Shown in pieces: positions 6,926 through 8,935 of a stretch of DNA of 8,935 nucleotides. The translations under genes and the position numbers were made by a program. This DNA comes from Bacteroidales bacterium (GTDB lineage: Bacteria > Bacteroidota > Bacteroidia > Bacteroidales > GCA-2748055). The stretch spans positions 1 through 8,935 of the forward strand of contig JAOZLK010000146.1 in NCBI GenBank assembly GCA_029934875.1. Direction: 5' to 3'. Under the pieces are notes generated by a model. That model made no database searches, was not told the DNA's origin, and saw only the letters and a list, made by a program, of their open reading frames with translations. Positions within the stretch are counted from its first letter, which is position 1; each line of letters starts with the position of its first letter.

Positions 6926-6973
6926 AATTCCTCAGAAAGGATTCAAAGCAATCTGAATACTTTCTGAGGAATT
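6926..6973 (-). terminator. Long hairpin at the end of the five-gene cluster, probable terminator
   Basis: Arms AATTCCTCAGAAAG (6926-6939) and CTTTCTGAGGAATT (6960-6973) are exact inverse copies, 14 bp. After one G/A mismatch the stem continues with ATTCA/TGAAT (6941-6945/6954-6958) around an 8-nt loop. It begins 6 bp after the stop codon of the CGGC gene, the place expected for a terminator of the minus-strand cluster. In that direction only three T follow the stem, so it may act as a weak terminator or as a 3'-end stabiliser instead. Confidence 0.6.
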
Positions 6974-6979
6974 ACAGTA

Positions 6980-7426
6980 TTAATCATAGTGCAACCTGAT
7001 TTTTTCACTAGCCATTGTTGGTTTTATGAGATCAGAAAAATCCTGCGATTCCCATGTTCCAAGCTTTGAATGTATAGTAAAGTATTTTTGTGGTATTGGA
7101 TGGGTTCCAACGATTACCTTCATATCGAATTTCTCCTGAATCAGATACTGAAAATGCCTGATATAAGGACAGGGTGGGTATCCAACAATAAATCCCGTTG
7201 CAAAATGAATAACCTCCGCACCGTTATTCTTCATCTCTTCAGGGACATATTCTATATTACCTCCAGGGCAACCACCGCAAGTGGCATATCCTACTAATTC
7301 CAAAGGTTCATCTTTTGCGTAGATATCAAATGCTCCCTCTCTATTTTGAAGAGCTCTAAAACATTTGCCTCCACCACAATTGCGGTATCGGTCACAAATA
7401 ATGATTCCGATCATAATTTTTTTCAT
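6980..7426 (-). CDS. CGGC-domain protein (putative metal-binding)
   Basis: The 148-residue protein matches the CGGC-domain family, small cytoplasmic proteins with a conserved Cys-Gly-Gly-Cys motif proposed to bind metal or an Fe-S centre; the biochemical role is not established. Visible: an N-terminal strand KIMIGIIIC ending at C11; CDRYRNCGGGKC with C11, C17, C22; the name-giving CGGC at 50-53 (ATCGGCPGG); HFATG at 75-78; CPY at 86-88; and GTHP at 107-110. The six cysteines and H75, H91 and H109 are candidates for ligands. The ATG at 7424-7426 is a normal start. It is the last gene of the five-gene minus-strand cluster, 36 bp after the cupin gene, and is followed by a long hairpin. No signal peptide or membrane segment is seen. 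Confidence 0.88.
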   Translation of the reverse strand: MKKIMIGIIICDRYRNCGGGKCFRALQNREGAFDIYAKDEPLELVGYATCGGCPGGNIEYVPEEMKNNGAEVIHFATGFIVGYPPCPYIRHFQYLIQEKFDMKVIVGTHPIPQKYFTIHSKLGTWESQDFSDLIKPTMASEKIRLHYD

Positions 7427-7462
7427 ACTTCATTGCTTTGCTTTATTTCAAAAATATTACCG

Positions 7463-7789
7463 CTATTCATCTGTTTTGTACGGATCCCAGATAACCAGAA
7501 CCAATGCACCCTCTTTAGAATAAAAGGGACCGTGATCTTCATGGGCATTAAAAAGCTGGTAGGAACCTTCGCGATATGTTCTACCGTCATATGTAAAGTC
7601 ACCTTTAAGAACAAGGTTTTGTTCCGTTGTTATATGCGAATGAGGTTCCATTCTAAATCCAGCTGGCATTTTTAGCAAAATTGTCTTGGCCCCATCTTCA
7701 TCCCTGAGGGTTTTCTTGAAGGTACCCTCAGGATAATTGTTCGCTTCTTCCCAATTTAAGTGATCAAATAGATTTATTAAATTTTTCAT
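7463..7789 (-). CDS. Small single-domain cupin
   Basis: From ATG 7787-7789 the product is 108 residues. Cupin motif 1 is exact, G(X)5HXH(X)3E(X)6G: G44, H50, H52, E56, G63 within GFRMEPHSHITTEQNLVLKG. Motif 2 is present in GSYQLFNAHEDHGPF with H86 as the fourth likely metal ligand. The three histidines and one glutamate make a metal-binding beta barrel likely; the substrate is unknown. Similar small cupins occur as metal-dependent enzymes of the ChrR anti-sigma C-terminal or acetylacetone-dioxygenase-like type, but nothing here decides between them. The frame is open to a TTG at 7843, which would add 18 residues without cupin character, so the ATG start is used. The gene is 69 bp downstream of the Gly-rich ribbon gene and probably in the same transcript; a short AGATTT/AAATCT hairpin (7804-7821) lies in that gap. 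Confidence 0.87.
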   Translation of the reverse strand: MKNLINLFDHLNWEEANNYPEGTFKKTLRDEDGAKTILLKMPAGFRMEPHSHITTEQNLVLKGDFTYDGRTYREGSYQLFNAHEDHGPFYSKEGALVLVIWDPYKTDE

Positions 7790-7858
7790 GATACAATGTT
7801 TTAAGATTTTATAATAAATCTGAAAGATCTGGTCAGAACACAAGCATATAAAAAGAAG

Positions 7859-8116
7859 CTAATCTTTTCCCCTGACCAATTCCTCCCTTATCAATGTATG
7901 CCCACATTTTGGACATTTTAGAGTAGTGCATTTAATCCCCTGCTGATGTGAGATTTTTTCGCCACATTTTGTACAAACACAAAATCCTCCTGTGCCATAA
8001 GAACCACCTTTATTACGGCCCCGTCCACCACCAGCGCCAGAGCCCTGACCTTGTCCATTTCGGGCACCAAAACCCTGACCCTGGTCCTTGCCCATACCTC
8101 TTCCAGCCTTTTTCAT
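7859..8116 (-). CDS. Gly-rich protein with six-cysteine ribbon
   Basis: An 85-residue basic protein in two parts. Residues 1-44 are low-complexity and Gly-rich with many Gln, Arg and Lys (GRGMGKDQGQGFGARNGQGQ). Residues 45-75 carry a compact cysteine module: C46-x-C48-xx-C51-G..., then C63, C68, and C71-G-H. This arrangement (CVCTKCG ... CPKCGH) resembles zinc-ribbon or rubredoxin-like knuckles and is found in small proteins of anaerobes that lie close to UPF0251 and NifX-like genes. It most likely binds Zn or Fe; which one cannot be told. Start: ATG 8114-8116, preceded by a partial Shine-Dalgarno AGGT. It follows the DUF5320-like gene by 27 bp. Its Gly-rich half resembles the middle of the DUF5320-like neighbour, so the two products may interact or share origin (inference). 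Confidence 0.8.
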   Translation of the reverse strand: MKKAGRGMGKDQGQGFGARNGQGQGSGAGGGRGRNKGGSYGTGGFCVCTKCGEKISHQQGIKCTTLKCPKCGHTLIREELVRGKD

Positions 8117-8143
8117 ATTACCTGAATTTATTTACTGAATCAA

Positions 8144-8455
8144 CTATTTCTTTTCGTTGTTGGAGAGCCTATCTTCAAGTGCCGACAACTGGTCTTTTAG
8201 AATCCTGATCTCATTTTCAATCAATGTCTTATCAGATACATCTGCGACACCTCCCTGGTAATAATTTCCATAGCCGTGCCTGAACCCAAAACCGGCTCCC
8301 CGGCCAAAACCCTGGCCACCACGGATGCGCCTTCCACCTCCCCAATTCGATTGAGTGATCATATTACCAGGATGTTCATTGCCGCTGCAATATCCCATCC
8401 CTCTCCCTGTTTTTGGTCCTTCACCAGATGGACCTGATCTGTCACCTCTTGGCAT
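8144..8455 (-). CDS. DUF5320-like Gly-rich coiled-coil protein
   Basis: The 103-residue product starts MPRGDRSGPSGEGPKTGRGM followed by GYCSGNEHPG, closely matching the N-terminal signature of DUF5320 proteins (MPRGDGTGP.G.GP.TGRG.GYC). Residues 39-69 are rich in Gly, Arg and aromatics (GGGRRIRGGQGFGRGAGFGF), and residues 73-101 form a predicted amphipathic helix or coiled coil (LIENEIRILKDQLSALEDRL), as is usual for the family. Only one cysteine (C23) is present. Function is unknown; family members occur in anaerobes beside UPF0251 regulators and dinitrogenase iron-molybdenum cofactor (NifX/NifB)-like proteins. The start is well supported by an AGGAGG ribosome binding site 5 nt upstream. It lies 24 bp after the UPF0251 gene. 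Confidence 0.88.
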   Translation of the reverse strand: MPRGDRSGPSGEGPKTGRGMGYCSGNEHPGNMITQSNWGGGRRIRGGQGFGRGAGFGFRHGYGNYYQGGVADVSDKTLIENEIRILKDQLSALEDRLSNNEKK

Positions 8456-8460
8456 AACTA

Positions 8461-8466
8461 CCTCCT
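8461..8466 (-). promoter_or_regulatory. Strong Shine-Dalgarno AGGAGG
   Basis: Full AGGAGG (AAAGGAGGTAGTT before the ATG) with 5-nt spacing fixes the start at 8455. It stands out because the other genes of the window have weak or no Shine-Dalgarno, as is usual in Bacteroidota; it suggests high translation of this gene or transfer from a lineage with strong Shine-Dalgarno use. Confidence 0.8.
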
Positions 8467-8479
8467 TTTTTATTTGGTT

Positions 8480-8911
8480 TTAAATACAACATTTTCCATG
8501 ACCAAAACTGCCGGCCATATTTATAATCTTCTTTGAATGACATGACGGACACTCTGTAATGTGTTTTTCAAAATTTATTTTAAACATATGCCCACAATCC
8601 TTGCATTGGATAATATTAACTCTGAAATGAACAGTGCCACCTCCAATTGTAAGGGTCGTCCCCAGTATAATAAAATCAGCTATTTTCTTTCTTGCTTTTT
8701 CAATTAAACGAGAAAAAGTAGAACGGGATATTTCCATTTCATCAGCTGCTAAAGCGTGTGAAAGGCCCAATTGATCTGCCAGCCGAAAGGCTTCAAATTC
8801 ATCAAGTGTTAAAACAATCTGTTTCAGATCATGCCCTCTTACCCCGATGGGTTTGAAATCGGAAAACAGAGGTGGTTCATGTACGATTCTATTAAATTGA
8901 GGTCTTGGCAT
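8480..8911 (-). CDS. UPF0251/DUF134 DNA-binding protein with C-terminal zinc ribbon
   Basis: The 143-residue protein begins MPRPQFNRIV, then the family core DLKQIVLTLDEFEAFRLADQ (28-47) and an HTH of sigma-70 region 4 / Xre-like type at about 49-75 (GLSHALAADEMEISRSTFSR), followed by KARKKIADFIILGTTLTIGGG, all as in UPF0251 (DUF134). After the core comes a C-terminal ribbon with C103-xx-C106 and C121-xx-C124, and a tail GHGKCCI with two adjacent cysteines (141, 142). It is probably a transcription factor, perhaps one that senses metal or redox state through these cysteines (inference). A family member regulates the orange protein (Mo-Cu) operon region in Desulfovibrio, as I recall it. It is the first gene of the five-gene cluster. 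ATG 8909-8911 has no Shine-Dalgarno; a palindrome and a -7 box lie directly upstream, consistent with self-regulation. Confidence 0.9.
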   Translation of the reverse strand: MPRPQFNRIVHEPPLFSDFKPIGVRGHDLKQIVLTLDEFEAFRLADQLGLSHALAADEMEISRSTFSRLIEKARKKIADFIILGTTLTIGGGTVHFRVNIIQCKDCGHMFKINFEKHITECPSCHSKKIINMAGSFGHGKCCI

Positions 8912-8924
8912 AATATATATATTA
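8911..8924. promoter_or_regulatory. 14-bp palindrome at the UPF0251 start codon
   Basis: TAATATATATATTA is its own reverse complement and includes the first base of the ATG. It lies between the -7 box (8928-8935) and the coding region, where a bound protein would block transcription or translation. The sequence is AT-only and repetitive, so part of the symmetry may be chance. Confidence 0.35.
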
Positions 8925-8927
8925 GTA

Positions 8928-8935
8928 CAAATATA
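8928..8935 (-). promoter_or_regulatory. -7 box for the five-gene cluster
   Basis: The minus strand reads TATATTTG, a full match to TAnnTTTG and identical to the etfB box. It lies 16 bp before the UPF0251 ATG, so the leader would be only about 10 nt. The -33 element, if any, is beyond the right edge. Confidence 0.55.

Noticed and set aside
7804..7821. Hairpin AGATTT/AAATCT between ribbon and cupin genes as a terminator
   Set aside because: It is short and AT-rich with no T-run in the direction of transcription; it probably does not interrupt the cluster.

Overview
The window looks like a chromosomal segment of an anaerobic or facultatively anaerobic member of the Bacteroidota. The grounds are short upstream boxes matching the Bacteroidota -7 promoter consensus TAnnTTTG (clearest at 1383-1390 and 8928-8935), mostly weak Shine-Dalgarno sequences, a lipoprotein with an acidic stretch after its lipid-anchored cysteine, and a set of small cysteine- and glycine-rich proteins (UPF0251/DUF134, DUF5320-like, CGGC) found mainly in anaerobes. 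Genus cannot be told from the sequence.

Left part, 1-3100. On the minus strand, etfB (610-1359) is followed after 2 bp by etfA, which runs off the left edge; together they encode the two subunits of an electron transfer flavoprotein. A small minus-strand lipoprotein gene (1461-1832) is divergent from a secreted, beta-rich protein that is probably in the outer membrane (1878-3065).

Middle, 3100-5300: a redox module. A minus-strand Crp/Fnr-type regulator (3099-3800) is divergent from a two-gene plus-strand operon: a thioredoxin-fold protein with an altered active site (CX7C instead of WCGPC) and a thioredoxin reductase that keeps its FAD, CATC and GGGNSA motifs but lacks the arginines that normally bind NADPH. 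A clear intrinsic terminator (5264-5291) closes the operon.

Centre-right, 5300-6980: an isolated AAA/STAND-type ATPase gene with a C-terminal winged helix (5447-6556). Its promoter region sits between two near-identical palindromes (TGCGTTACGCA and TGCGAAACGCA). The 423 bp that follow hold no intact gene. They carry what looks like a decayed lipoprotein gene on the minus strand and a long hairpin.

Right part, 6980-8911: a compact five-gene minus-strand cluster, read in the order UPF0251/DUF134 regulator with a C-terminal zinc ribbon, DUF5320-like Gly-rich coiled-coil protein, Gly-rich protein with a six-cysteine ribbon, small cupin, CGGC-domain protein. A promoter box and a 14-bp palindrome precede the first gene, and the 48-bp hairpin follows the last. 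All five gene products have metal-binding or Gly/Cys-rich features. Relatives of the first two are often found near NifX/NifB-like and MinD/Mrp-type ATPase genes in anaerobes, so a role in metal cofactor or Fe-S handling is the best guess. This cluster and the odd thioredoxin pair are the most interesting parts of the window.
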